NCBI GenBank assembly: GCA_051746985.1
Contig: JBNJFP010000015.1
Span: 5,000 to 68,999, forward strand
Direction: 5' to 3'
DNA length: 64,000 bases
DNA from: Fodinibius sp051746985
Lineage (GTDB): Bacteria; Bacteroidota; Rhodothermia; Balneolales; Balneolaceae
Program-made: the position numbers and the translations under genes
Shown: piece by piece, positions 43,064-52,405 of the stretch
Layout of the letters: each line of letters starts with the position of its first letter
How positions within the stretch are numbered: position 1 is the stretch's first letter
Notes under the pieces: generated by a model
Told to the model about the DNA's origin: nothing
The model's input: only the letters and a program-made list of their open reading frames with translations
The model's database searches: none

Positions 43064-43095
43064 CAAATATAAGGTATTGCACCTATATATATCAA
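43064..43095 (-). promoter_or_regulatory. Candidate tRNA-Gly promoter
   Basis: Minus strand: TTG (43095-43093), 21 bases, TATATTTG (43071-43064). Element and spacing are identical to the tRNA-Thr promoter. Confidence 0.6.
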
Positions 43096-43128
43096 GAGAG
43101 ATTGTCGTTTTTTTGAAAATATCACTTT

Positions 43129-44403
43129 TTACAGAATGATAGTCTCTGACCGCTTGGGACCTTTGGATAAAATCGTCAATTCAACTTCTAAATAATCTTC
43201 AACAAACTGTAAATAATCCTTCGCCTCTTTGGGAAATTCATCGATGCTTGTGCACTCTTCGAGCGATTGATTCCACCCTGGCATTGTGGTATAAACGGGC
43301 TCAATGTTTTCAATATCTGGTAAGTCTAAGGGGAATACATTGGTTTTTTCACCTTCAATTTCGTACGCCGTACACAGTTTAATCTCGTCAAAATCATCGA
43401 GGATGTCGAGCTTGGTTAAGGTCAGCTCATTCATACCATTAAGTCTAACTGCATACTTCAATGCTACCAAGTCAATCCACCCACAGCGGCGGGGACGACC
43501 AGTGGTAGCCCCAAACTCTTGTCCGGCTTCGCGCAGCTTTTCCCCGGCTTCATCATTCAATTCCGTCGGGAAAGGTCCGTTGCCCACACGCGTACAATAC
43601 GCCTTCGAAATACCCATAACTTTATCGATGGCGGTAGGTGGAATCGCCGATCCCGTGCAGGCACCACCTGAGGTGGGACACGAAGAGGTTACAAATGGAT
43701 AGGTTCCGTGGTCAACATCCAACAAACTGCCCTGGGCACCTTCTAATAAAATTTCATCCCCATTTTCGATAGCCTCGTGCAGCAGATTCGATGTATTGGT
43801 GATATAGGGACGCAGCTTTTCGGCCGCCTCTAAAAGGTCATCCACAATAGGTTTTGCCTCTATGGGATCATGTTTATAGACATGTTCAAGAGCGTCATTA
43901 ATATCCGCAATATTAGATGTCACCTTACTTCGCAGAGCTTCAGGGTGAAAAAGATCTGACATTCGAATACCTACCCGCGATACCTTGCTTACATAAGCTG
44001 GACCAATGCCTCGGCCCGTAGTGCCAATAGCATCATCACCCCGGTGTTCTTCTTTTACCTGATCGAGTAACTGGTGATACGGCAAAATGACGTGGGCAGA
44101 GCTGCTTATTTTTAGACGATCTTTCAGATTTCCACCGGTAGCTTCCACCTCTTGTATCTCTTCAAGCAGTGCATGTGGATCGATCACCACTCCATTACCA
44201 ATAATACATGTGCCATCTCCATTAAAAATACCTGATGGAATAAGATGCAGTACAATTTTTTTATCGTCAAACTTCAGGGTATGTCCTGCGTTGGCACCTC
44301 CCTGGTACCGAACAACGTAATCGGCGTCTTTACTGAGTAGATCTACAATTTTTCCTTTTCCTTCATCGCCCCATTGGGCTCCTACAACAACACGAATGGC
44401 CAT
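43129..44403 (-). CDS. purA: Adenylosuccinate synthetase
   Basis: 424 aa from the ATG at 44403, which gives the canonical start AIRVVVGAQWGDEGKGKIVD with the GTP-binding P-loop-like GDEGKGK. GGANAGHT, GTTGRGIGPAYVSKVSR and GTYPFVTSSCPTSGG are the IMP- and GTP-binding signatures. It joins IMP and aspartate on the way to AMP. A longer frame from 44442 would run through a terminator hairpin, so the later start is right. The hairpin ends 24 bases before the ATG, an arrangement discussed in the findings. Confidence 0.97.
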   Translation of the reverse strand: MAIRVVVGAQWGDEGKGKIVDLLSKDADYVVRYQGGANAGHTLKFDDKKIVLHLIPSGIFNGDGTCIIGNGVVIDPHALLEEIQEVEATGGNLKDRLKISSSAHVILPYHQLLDQVKEEHRGDDAIGTTGRGIGPAYVSKVSRVGIRMSDLFHPEALRSKVTSNIADINDALEHVYKHDPIEAKPIVDDLLEAAEKLRPYITNTSNLLHEAIENGDEILLEGAQGSLLDVDHGTYPFVTSSCPTSGGACTGSAIPPTAIDKVMGISKAYCTRVGNGPFPTELNDEAGEKLREAGQEFGATTGRPRRCGWIDLVALKYAVRLNGMNELTLTKLDILDDFDEIKLCTAYEIEGEKTNVFPLDLPDIENIEPVYTTMPGWNQSLEECTSIDEFPKEAKDYLQFVEDYLEVELTILSKGPKRSETIIL

Positions 44404-44426
44404 AATATCTATTTGACACAAAAAAA

Positions 44427-44445
44427 GGGGTGAAATAGTCACCCC
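44427..44445 (-). terminator. Hairpin between the STAS gene and purA
   Basis: GGGGTGA-CTATT-TCACCCC on the minus strand is a 7-bp perfect stem extended by A-T pairs, followed by seven T. It lies 27 bases after the STAS stop and just before the purA start. Confidence 0.85.
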
Positions 44446-44471
44446 CTTTTTTAAATTAAATTTAAGAACTG

Positions 44472-44828
44472 TTACTCTTCTTCTTTTGAATCACCGTACG
44501 ATTCCACAGCCTCATCAAGCGTTTTATAATGCTTGAAAACAGTGATCAATTTGGTGATCACCAACAGGCTTTCAATTTTATCGGTAGCATTGGCAATCCG
44601 CAAATCGCCCCCTGCTTTACGCATGGTCGTTAGGCCGCCTATTAGCATTCCCAACCCGGAAGAGTTCATAAACTTAACTTTCCCCAAATCGGCAATAATA
44701 TTGGTTCGGTCTTTCTCGATCAGCTCATGGAGCTGTTCGTTAAGCTTTACGGCATCGGGGCCGCCCATAACATTGCCCTTAAATTCGATAACTACACAAT
44801 TATATCGTTCTGATACATTAAAATTCAT
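44472..44828 (-). CDS. STAS-domain anti-anti-sigma factor (SpoIIAA/RsbV-like)
   Basis: 118 aa single STAS domain. The phosphorylation segment KVKFMNSSGLGMLIGGLTTM holds the target serine (SSGLG) of the SpoIIAA/RsbV type. By family knowledge the unphosphorylated form binds an anti-sigma kinase and frees its target; a PP2C phosphatase dephosphorylates it. A candidate phosphatase is the membrane protein at 5500-8034; the kinase is not in the window. The C-terminal YGDSKEEE tail is acidic. It follows secF with 38 bases between. Confidence 0.9.
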   Translation of the reverse strand: MNFNVSERYNCVVIEFKGNVMGGPDAVKLNEQLHELIEKDRTNIIADLGKVKFMNSSGLGMLIGGLTTMRKAGGDLRIANATDKIESLLVITKLITVFKHYKTLDEAVESYGDSKEEE

Positions 44829-44866
44829 TTGATTGCTCCCTGCTGGTTAAAATTAGGAGTTAATAG

Positions 44867-45778
44867 TTAAGCTTTTTCTTTGTAGCGTTGAATTTCTACC
44901 ACTGTTGAGCTTGCCACAAACAATGAGCTGTAGGTACCAATAATCACCCCAAGCATCAGTGCAAAAGAAAAGCCTTTAAGCACTTCTCCGCCAAATATAA
45001 ATAGAATGGTTACCACAAAAAAGGTGGTGACCGAAGTAATGACGGTCCGGCTCAACGTATCATTCAGACTTTTGTTGACCATCTCGTCATGATCCATCGT
45101 TTTAAACAGCAAGCTATTTTCACGTATCCGGTCGAATACTACCACCGTATCGTTAAGCGAATAACCTACAATAGTCAAAAAGGCCGCAATTAGGGCCTGA
45201 TCGATTTGCAAGCTAAAAGGGACCACATCTACCAGAAAGGTAAAGACCCCAACCACTATTAATACATCATGAGCAAGTGCCGCTACCGCGCCGGCAGAAT
45301 ACGTCCAGTTTTTGAAGCGTATCAGGATGTAAAGGAAGATCACAATCAAAGCAAAAATGATGGCATTGATTGCACCACGCTTGAGATCTTCGGCAAATCG
45401 GGCCCCTACAATATCGGTCTTGATAACGGTGAGCGAATTATCGGGATATAGTTCGGACATGGCATTGGTAATGAGCGATTGTACCTCCGAGATATCTTTG
45501 GGATTATCTGTTCGGATCAGCACCTCTTCCGGCGATCCATAAAGTTTTACTACGGGCGTACTTTCCAACGGCTCCGTTAGCTCGGATCGGATGTCGAGCA
45601 CTTCAATCGGCTCATCAAATTCCAGGACAAATTCTTTACCGCCCTTAAAATCAATGCCGTATTGCAATCCTTTCGTGAGGATTCCGATAATAGAAGCCAC
45701 AAGCAAAATACCCGAAACGTAATAGGCAATCTTGTGACCTTTCAGAAAATTAAAATCAGGATTTTCAAACCATCTCAT
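44867..45778 (-). CDS. secF: Protein translocase subunit SecF
   Basis: 303 aa. QYGIDFKGGKEFVLEF is the first-loop signature and the six membrane segments include IVGYSLNDTVVVFDRIREN, the conserved proton-path segment of SecF. With SecD it pulls exported proteins across the membrane using the proton gradient. secD lies 39 bases upstream. Many Bacteroidota have a fused SecDF, whereas this lineage keeps two genes. Confidence 0.96.
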   Translation of the reverse strand: MRWFENPDFNFLKGHKIAYYVSGILLVASIIGILTKGLQYGIDFKGGKEFVLEFDEPIEVLDIRSELTEPLESTPVVKLYGSPEEVLIRTDNPKDISEVQSLITNAMSELYPDNSLTVIKTDIVGARFAEDLKRGAINAIIFALIVIFLYILIRFKNWTYSAGAVAALAHDVLIVVGVFTFLVDVVPFSLQIDQALIAAFLTIVGYSLNDTVVVFDRIRENSLLFKTMDHDEMVNKSLNDTLSRTVITSVTTFFVVTILFIFGGEVLKGFSFALMLGVIIGTYSSLFVASSTVVEIQRYKEKA

Positions 45779-45817
45779 AATAAAGTCCTTTTTTCTAAAT
45801 ATTGAATTTCTTTGTTA

Positions 45818-47626
45818 TTAACCGAAGCTAATGTCGGCTGATTTATCTTTGGTCAGGTAGTCAACGACCACGCGTGTAATCACAATAGCACTAAACAGCG
45901 ATGCCACAATACCGGCCATCAGCGTTACAGCAAATCCTTTAATCGGACCCACACCAAAGCTATACAGGATAATTCCCACGAAAAAGGTGGTTATATTGGC
46001 ATCCATAATCGCACTCATGGCGTTAGAATAGCCTCCTTCAATGGCTGCCCGAATGGTTTTACCTGCTCGCTGCTCTTCCCTAATTCGATCAAAAATCAGC
46101 ACATTTGCATCTACAGCCATACCGATGGTTAATACAATACCGGCAATACCGGGCAGGGTAAGTGTGGCCTTAAAGGCGGCCAAAATACCCATAATAAAGA
46201 TAATATTTAGCATCAGCGCGAGGTCGGCAATAGCTCCACCGGCTCGATAGTACACGATCATAAATATGGCCACAATGATTAAACCAATAAGCGTGGAGTA
46301 AAATCCAGCCTGTATAGATTCCTCACCCAGCGTAGCCCCAACTGTTCGCTCTTCAATAATATCGAGCGGGGCGGGCAAAGCACCCGAAAGCAAAATATTC
46401 ACAAGGTCTTCGGCCTCATCTACGCTATCGAGTCCAGAAATGGATGATCGTCCATTAGAAATTTTCGTTTCCACATTGGGATAGGAATACACATACCCAT
46501 CAAGCACAATGGCAACAGGTTTGCCAATGTTTGCTCCCGTAATACGCGACCAGCGGCGGGCCCCTTCGGCATCCATATTCATAGACACGCGCGGCTCATT
46601 AGTAGATTGATCAAAATTTACGCTGGCCTCAGAAATCACATCTCCGGTTAACTCAACTTCAGAGCGGACACCAATAAGCTCAAAAAGTTCGTCTTCCTGT
46701 TCGGTAATACTAAAAGCAGAAGCCCCCCACATAAACTGAATATCGCGCGGTATTAACTCCTGCACATCTTCACGCTGCAACAACTCATTCACGCGTGCGG
46801 TATCACGTCCCGTTGAATATCCAAAGGAATAAGGGTTCTGCCCACGCGGATTCAGCACTTCAAGCAGTGGATTATCGCCGTTATCCCCCTCTGATGTATC
46901 CGCCGCCACCTCATCATAATAGTCAATTACCCGGTCTTTCGTATTGCTAATCTCGTCTTGAGAACCAACCAGTCGAAATTCCAGGCGGGCCGTCCCTTTT
47001 AAAAGATCCCGGATACGTTGCTTGTCGGACACCCCGGGAAGCTCTACAACTACACGGTTGTTGCCCTGCTTAAATATGGCCGGTTCGGTAACACCATAAC
47101 GGTCAACCCGTGTTCGGATAATTTCCATGGCCCGTTCCACGGCAGAGTCCCGTTGATCCTTTAAATAATCAGCAATTTCTTCGTTTTCTGATCGTCGCGT
47201 GATATCCTCGGCATCGGACCGATAATATCGACTCAGGCGGGCATCAGGATTACGCTCTTCAAATTCATCAAGCATCTCGTCTATCAAGTCGCTATTATTT
47301 TCGACCGAGCGTTCCTGTGCTACGTCAACAACCTCAATAAGAGTATCATCGGCATTATCGCCAGCCAATTCTTTTAAAAATTGCGCTGTTCCCACTTCCA
47401 GCGTCACATGCATACCACCCTGCAAGTCAAGGCCGAGAGCCAGTGAATTTTCTCGAAGTTCTTGTAAACGCTGCTCATTTTCTTCTACATATTCGACACG
47501 TTCGGCCTCAGGTAGATCTTCAATATAATTCTGCTCCAGCATGTTAACCACTGTAGGCCACAAATAGTACAGCGTTAGTGCCAGAAAGGCGACAATTGCG
47601 CCTACCTTAAATCCATTACCTTTCAT
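45818..47626 (-). CDS. secD: Protein translocase subunit SecD
   Basis: 602 aa. After one membrane segment comes LGLDLQGGMHVTLEV, the P1 domain signature, a large periplasmic domain (about 55-400) with VDRYGVTEPAIFKQGNNRVV, and a C-terminal block of membrane segments with GMAVDANVLIFDRIREE. Length is normal. The periplasmic domain is rich in Asp and Glu, as in salt-tolerant bacteria. It is the first gene of the secD-secF pair. Confidence 0.96.
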   Translation of the reverse strand: MKGNGFKVGAIVAFLALTLYYLWPTVVNMLEQNYIEDLPEAERVEYVEENEQRLQELRENSLALGLDLQGGMHVTLEVGTAQFLKELAGDNADDTLIEVVDVAQERSVENNSDLIDEMLDEFEERNPDARLSRYYRSDAEDITRRSENEEIADYLKDQRDSAVERAMEIIRTRVDRYGVTEPAIFKQGNNRVVVELPGVSDKQRIRDLLKGTARLEFRLVGSQDEISNTKDRVIDYYDEVAADTSEGDNGDNPLLEVLNPRGQNPYSFGYSTGRDTARVNELLQREDVQELIPRDIQFMWGASAFSITEQEDELFELIGVRSEVELTGDVISEASVNFDQSTNEPRVSMNMDAEGARRWSRITGANIGKPVAIVLDGYVYSYPNVETKISNGRSSISGLDSVDEAEDLVNILLSGALPAPLDIIEERTVGATLGEESIQAGFYSTLIGLIIVAIFMIVYYRAGGAIADLALMLNIIFIMGILAAFKATLTLPGIAGIVLTIGMAVDANVLIFDRIREEQRAGKTIRAAIEGGYSNAMSAIMDANITTFFVGIILYSFGVGPIKGFAVTLMAGIVASLFSAIVITRVVVDYLTKDKSADISFG

Positions 47627-47718
47627 AATAAACTGTTTTAAAAAATTAAGAATAGATTTTCGTTAGAACATTTCATCCCTGTTCTATGGGTTTTGCAAAA
47701 AAGAAATGTTAATAATGC

Positions 47719-48267
47719 TTATGGAGCACCAATAGCAATACCTTCCGTCATCGGTTGCAGTGCCTGTTTAAATAGTCGATTATGCTCTAAAATAATAGCA
47801 TCAACCGATCCAAAAAATTGCAAACTCTTTGAGATCCCTTCCCCAAAACCGATGGGAGCCTTACTATCTAATACCACAGAAACCACCGCTTTGGCAACCG
47901 ACTGCATTGGGATACCAGCCATTGCATTACCCGTTTTAAATTGACTCCATTCGATCAGTAACAGCTGATAAAGATGGACGGACGCAGTTGATTCCCCAAA
48001 AGGAAATTCAAAATTCGCATTGTTATTTTTAACTATGCGAGAAGCTTCCCTGATAATCTTTTCTAATTGATCCGTCGATTTTCGAAGATCATCCAGCTCT
48101 TGCTGCACAGTAACGCCATCGGCTGACCTTATCATCGAATTCAACCAATTGGCAAAAGCCTGTGAGGAATGGTTAGCCTGGGTTTGCTGTACCATATACA
48201 GGCTAAATCCAAAGCAAATCGCAGCTATTGCAATTAGACGGATTATATTTGTGCGGAGTCGATTCAT
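47719..48267 (-). CDS. Unknown membrane-anchored 182-aa protein
   Basis: Not recognised. A hydrophobic segment at about 9-26 (IIRLIAIAAICFGFSLYMV) is a signal anchor or signal peptide. The rest is soluble and helical, with LDDLRKSTDQLEKIIREASR likely forming a coiled coil and a C-terminal half with FEFPFGESTASVHLYQLLLI. It lies upstream of secD on the same strand with a 92-base gap. Function unknown. Confidence 0.62.
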   Translation of the reverse strand: MNRLRTNIIRLIAIAAICFGFSLYMVQQTQANHSSQAFANWLNSMIRSADGVTVQQELDDLRKSTDQLEKIIREASRIVKNNNANFEFPFGESTASVHLYQLLLIEWSQFKTGNAMAGIPMQSVAKAVVSVVLDSKAPIGFGEGISKSLQFFGSVDAIILEHNRLFKQALQPMTEGIAIGAP

Positions 48268-48376
48268 CAGTGGCAGAAAATAGGCAGAAAGTAAGAACGG
48301 GACAAATGGTTTTCTGCCACAATATTCTATGTAATACTACACGATATTGGTTAACAGCTACCGGCTCATCAACACC

Positions 48377-48619
48377 TTACTCTTCCAACCCTGGCTGACC
48401 TTTTCTGATAAACATATCATCTATCCACCCATAAAAAATAGCCAGCATCAATGCGGTAAACGTCCCAAATAAAATATCGCCCGACAATGGCACATCGGGA
48501 AACAGTACCACATTAAATAGAACGACCAATATTACTGTTAAGAATGCAAACACTGCAATACATCTACCAAAAAGGGCCATAGCAAACTTAATTATGTTAA
48601 GGTATTTTTTCTGCGGCAA
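48377..48619 (-). CDS. Small two-segment membrane protein
   Basis: 80 aa if translation starts at the TTG at 48619, or 67 aa from the ATG at 48580; neither has a strong Shine-Dalgarno. Two membrane segments (FAFLTVILVVLFNVVLF and ILFGTFTALMLAIFYGWI) are joined by a short loop, and the C-terminus is charged (FIRKGQPGLEE). Not recognised. It lies 39 bases after uvrA on the same strand and could be cotranscribed. Confidence 0.5.
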   Translation of the reverse strand: MPQKKYLNIIKFAMALFGRCIAVFAFLTVILVVLFNVVLFPDVPLSGDILFGTFTALMLAIFYGWIDDMFIRKGQPGLEE

Positions 48620-48658
48620 TATAATAGGCCAATCGATGGCACATTGGCAAGTACATTT

Positions 48659-51514
48659 TTAAGATGTGGCTACAGCTTGTTTTTCTCTGTGAAACTCCTC
48701 CTTTAGAAACTGCCCTGTGTAGCTATGTTCAACCTGTGCGACTTCTTCGGGTGTTCCTTTGGCAATTATTTGCCCGCCTTCTGCTCCACCTTCGGGTCCC
48801 AAATCAATAATCCAATCGGCGGCTTTAATTAAATCAAGATTATGCTCAATAACGATTACCGTATTCCCCTTGTCAACGAGTTGCTGCACTACATCAACCA
48901 GCATACGCACATCCTGAAAATGCAGGCCTGTTGTTGGCTCATCTAAAATATAGAGGGTATCGCCGGTGCCCACTTTGGCAAGTTCGCGCGCTAACTTTAT
49001 ACGCTGGGCTTCTCCCCCAGAAAGAGTTGTGCTTGGCTGGCCGAGACGTAAGTAACCAAGTCCAACATCCACAAGGGTTCCCAAAATACGATTAATTGCA
49101 GGTACAGAATCAAAAAAGTTATGTGCTTCACTGACCGACATATTCAGCACATCAGAAATATTTTTGCCCTTATAATAGATTTCAAGCGTCTCCCGGTTAT
49201 AGCGCTTGCCGTTACAAGTTTCGCAATCCACATACACATCCGGCAAAAAGTTCATCTCAATTTTTCTAACGCCATCACCATTACAGGCTTCACAACGACC
49301 GCCCTTCACGTTGAAAGAAAAACGCCCCTGATCATAACCCCGGATTTTCGACTCCGGCAGTTCGGCAAACAACTTTCTGATATGATCAAAAACCTTGGTA
49401 TAAGTGCCAGGATTTGAGCGCGGTGTACGCCCAATAGGACTTTGATCTACTGAAATAATTTTATCCAGATGGTCAATACCCTGAACCTCATCAAACGGCA
49501 GAGGCACCGACTTGGAATTGTAAAACTCTGTTGAAAGAATGGGTTCCAGCGTTTGGTTAATCAACGAGCTTTTTCCACTACCGCTGACTCCGGTAACACA
49601 AATAAATTTACCAAGAGGAATATCTACATCTACATGCTTAAGGTTATGGCCCCGCGCGCCCTTCAGCTGCACCGACTTCCCATTTCCTTCGCGGCGCTCC
49701 TCGGGATAAGGTACGGTTTCCTCATCTTTCAAAAACTTGGCCGTCATCGAATCAGGATCAAGATCCTCGGGTATGCCCTCGGTAACAATTTCGCCCCCGT
49801 GCTCACCGGCTCCCGGCCCCATATCGATTACATAATCAGCCGACTCGATGGTTTCTCGGTCGTGCTCAACCACAATAACGCTGTTGCCCAAATCGCGAAG
49901 GGTCTCTAAAGAATTAATCAGCTTAATATTATCTCGCTGATGCAAACCAATGCTGGGCTCATCCAAAATATAGAGCACGCCCACCAGCTGGGTACCAATT
50001 TGAGTAGCCAACCGGATGCGCTGGGCCTCACCGCCGCTCAGTGTTTGAGCTTCCCGATCCAGCGTCAGGTAATTAAGACCCACATTAAGCAGAAAGTCCA
50101 CGCGGTCACGTACCTCTTTAAGCACTTGCGACCCAATTTTTTGCTGGCGTTCGGTAAGTTCAAGATTATTGATGGTATCGCGTAGCGATTTGATATCCAT
50201 ATTTACAAGGTTATCAATAGTATAACCATCAATGCGATACGAAAGAGCCTCCTTATTAAGTCGCCCACCGCTGCATTCGGGGCAATCAATCCGGCTCATA
50301 AAAGCCTTTGCTTTGTCGCGCTGCTTGTTCGACTTGCTCTCCTCAAACTTCTCACGAATCATACCTCGCAAGCCTTTAAAGGAATGTTTGTAGGTGACAT
50401 TATCATCCCGAAAATCATAACTCACATCGTACTTTGTATTGCCCCCACCTTCAAAAAGAAGATCCAGCTGCTCGTCGCTAAACTTTTTCATGGGCGTTTC
50501 GAAGTCAAGTCCCAGCGAATCAAGCACTGCTCTTAACTGTTTAAAGGCAAAAATATCACGCGGTTCACCAAGGTAACGAATAGCACCTTCTTCGATCGTT
50601 TGTTCCTTATTGGGGATTACCAAATTGCGATCCACCCCGTAGATGTAACCCAAACCATCGCAGTGCTGACAAGCACCATAGGGCGAATTAAACGAAAACA
50701 TGTTGGGGGCAGGATCTTCGTACGCCAACCCGCTTTCGGGATCAAAGAGGTTCTGCGAAAATAGGTGATCTTTAAATTTTTGCTCGGTATCCTCCTTTTG
50801 AGGAATGGCCAAAATTACATTTCCTTCGGCCATCTCCAGCGCCAGGCGCACGCTTTCGGCAATCCGTTTTTCGCTTTTTTCATTAATCACAAACCGATCG
50901 ACTACCACTTCAATATCGTGCTTCTTGTAGCGATCCACCTTCATATCTTCTTTCAGATCCATGAACTCTCCATCCACGCGTACCTGTACAAAGCCCTGCT
51001 TCATCGTCTGCTCGAACAGCTCGCGGTAATGTCCTTTTCGTCCCCTCACGACCGGTGCCAGGCAATATGCTTTCGTACCTTCAGGCATATCCATAATAGT
51101 AGCCACCACCTGATCGGCCGTCTGCTTCTCCATTTTATTGCCAGATTTCCACGAATACGGAACCCCGATGCGAGCATAAAGTAATCTAAGAAAATCGTAA
51201 ATCTCAGTTACCGTACCAACCGTAGAACGCGGATTGCGATTGGTCGTTTTCTGGTCGATCGAGATGACCGGCGACAAACCATCGATAAAATCGACCTCGG
51301 GTCGTTCCATCATCCCCAAAAACTGGCGGGCATAAGCAGAAAGTGATTCTAAAAACCGACGCTGACCTTCAGCATAAATCGTATCAAAGGCCAGCGATGA
51401 TTTTCCAGATCCGGAAATACCGGTAACAACGACCAGTTTCTCGCGGGGAATATTTACGTCTAAATTCCGAAGATTGTGTTCACGCGCGCCGCGGATTACT
51501 ATATTTTCTCGCAA
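48659..51514 (-). CDS. uvrA: Excinuclease ABC subunit A
   Basis: 951 aa, normal for UvrA. Two ABC ATPase modules: the first Walker A is GISGSGKSSLAFDT, the second GVSGSGKSSLINQT, each with its LSGGEAQRI signature (TLSGGEAQRIRLATQ; TTLSGGEAQRIKLAREL). Zinc modules are seen at ACQHCDGLGYIYG with CPECSGG and at CEACNGDG with CETCNGKR. It scans DNA for bulky damage and loads UvrB. A TATCTTTA element at 51549-51556, identical to the tRNA-Pro one, sits 34 bases before the ATG with a CTT 20 bases further up. No clear SOS box was identified. Confidence 0.98.
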   Translation of the reverse strand: MRENIVIRGAREHNLRNLDVNIPREKLVVVTGISGSGKSSLAFDTIYAEGQRRFLESLSAYARQFLGMMERPEVDFIDGLSPVISIDQKTTNRNPRSTVGTVTEIYDFLRLLYARIGVPYSWKSGNKMEKQTADQVVATIMDMPEGTKAYCLAPVVRGRKGHYRELFEQTMKQGFVQVRVDGEFMDLKEDMKVDRYKKHDIEVVVDRFVINEKSEKRIAESVRLALEMAEGNVILAIPQKEDTEQKFKDHLFSQNLFDPESGLAYEDPAPNMFSFNSPYGACQHCDGLGYIYGVDRNLVIPNKEQTIEEGAIRYLGEPRDIFAFKQLRAVLDSLGLDFETPMKKFSDEQLDLLFEGGGNTKYDVSYDFRDDNVTYKHSFKGLRGMIREKFEESKSNKQRDKAKAFMSRIDCPECSGGRLNKEALSYRIDGYTIDNLVNMDIKSLRDTINNLELTERQQKIGSQVLKEVRDRVDFLLNVGLNYLTLDREAQTLSGGEAQRIRLATQIGTQLVGVLYILDEPSIGLHQRDNIKLINSLETLRDLGNSVIVVEHDRETIESADYVIDMGPGAGEHGGEIVTEGIPEDLDPDSMTAKFLKDEETVPYPEERREGNGKSVQLKGARGHNLKHVDVDIPLGKFICVTGVSGSGKSSLINQTLEPILSTEFYNSKSVPLPFDEVQGIDHLDKIISVDQSPIGRTPRSNPGTYTKVFDHIRKLFAELPESKIRGYDQGRFSFNVKGGRCEACNGDGVRKIEMNFLPDVYVDCETCNGKRYNRETLEIYYKGKNISDVLNMSVSEAHNFFDSVPAINRILGTLVDVGLGYLRLGQPSTTLSGGEAQRIKLARELAKVGTGDTLYILDEPTTGLHFQDVRMLVDVVQQLVDKGNTVIVIEHNLDLIKAADWIIDLGPEGGAEGGQIIAKGTPEEVAQVEHSYTGQFLKEEFHREKQAVATS

Positions 51515-51655
51515 GGGTAATGCAGATTTTGGAGTTCAATAAAACTTTTAAAGATAAGGATAAATCGTATCTTTTGAAGCTATAATTACAGACTGATTTT
51601 TATATCGCAACTCGGATTTCACAACGGTAAATATACAGCTTTCATTCAAAGCAAT

Positions 51656-52309
51656 ATGTCGAACAGCAGTATCGATTTAGCAGCTCTCTTCAAGTACAGT
51701 GCCCTCCAATACAAAAAGTATGCATCCTTTGTGATCGGGGCCGTGTTAACCTTCATCGTTCTTGGCGCCGTACCGCAGGCCTATTTTATGATGAGGGCCC
51801 CCGAAACGCCCACCTTCAACTCGCAGATGGTTTCAATTCTGCTTACAGCAGTGCAACTATTTTTAAGTCTCGGCTTTATAAAATTGATGCTGCTGCTCGT
51901 GCAGGATGAATATGTGACCGTGTCTGATATGTTCAACAATTTTAGAACCTTTTTCAGCTATTTTATCGCAAGTTTCCTATACGGAATTGCCGTTTCTATA
52001 GGACTACTTTTACTTGTATTGCCGGGTATCTTCATTGCTATTCGCTTCCAATTCTACCCCTACTTTATACTCGAAAATGGAGATCCCTCGTTCATTGCCC
52101 TGCAAAAAAGCTTTAATTTGTCACAAGACCTTACGCTTGAACTCTTACTATTCGGAGTTGCAGTGGTAACATTAAATATCATTGGCGCGTTGCTTTTGGG
52201 CGTTGGTATTATCTTTACCTATCCGCTTACAACGATGGCAACCGCCGTCATCTACAGAAGCTTAATAGAAGAATCAGATACGATTCCCGCTCACTCCTAT
52301 CAGCCCTGA
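51656..52309 (+). CDS. DUF975-like polytopic membrane protein
   Basis: 217 aa with five to six membrane segments. The segment AVSIGLLLLVLPGIFIAIRF followed by QFYPYFILENGDPSFIALQK and KSFNLSQDLTLELLLF resembles the DUF975/YciC-type membrane domain, with the LPGI motif before a short polar stretch. Function unknown. It diverges from uvrA over a 140-base region. Confidence 0.68.
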   Translation: MSNSSIDLAALFKYSALQYKKYASFVIGAVLTFIVLGAVPQAYFMMRAPETPTFNSQMVSILLTAVQLFLSLGFIKLMLLLVQDEYVTVSDMFNNFRTFFSYFIASFLYGIAVSIGLLLLVLPGIFIAIRFQFYPYFILENGDPSFIALQKSFNLSQDLTLELLLFGVAVVTLNIIGALLLGVGIIFTYPLTTMATAVIYRSLIEESDTIPAHSYQP

Positions 52310-52405
52310 TAGCCCAAACTATACCCTTTTAGCAAAAGGAACATCTGTGCTGTAACAGGGTACAAAAAAACTCAACTTACAACTAAAAATCAGCCCTGCA
52401 TTACT

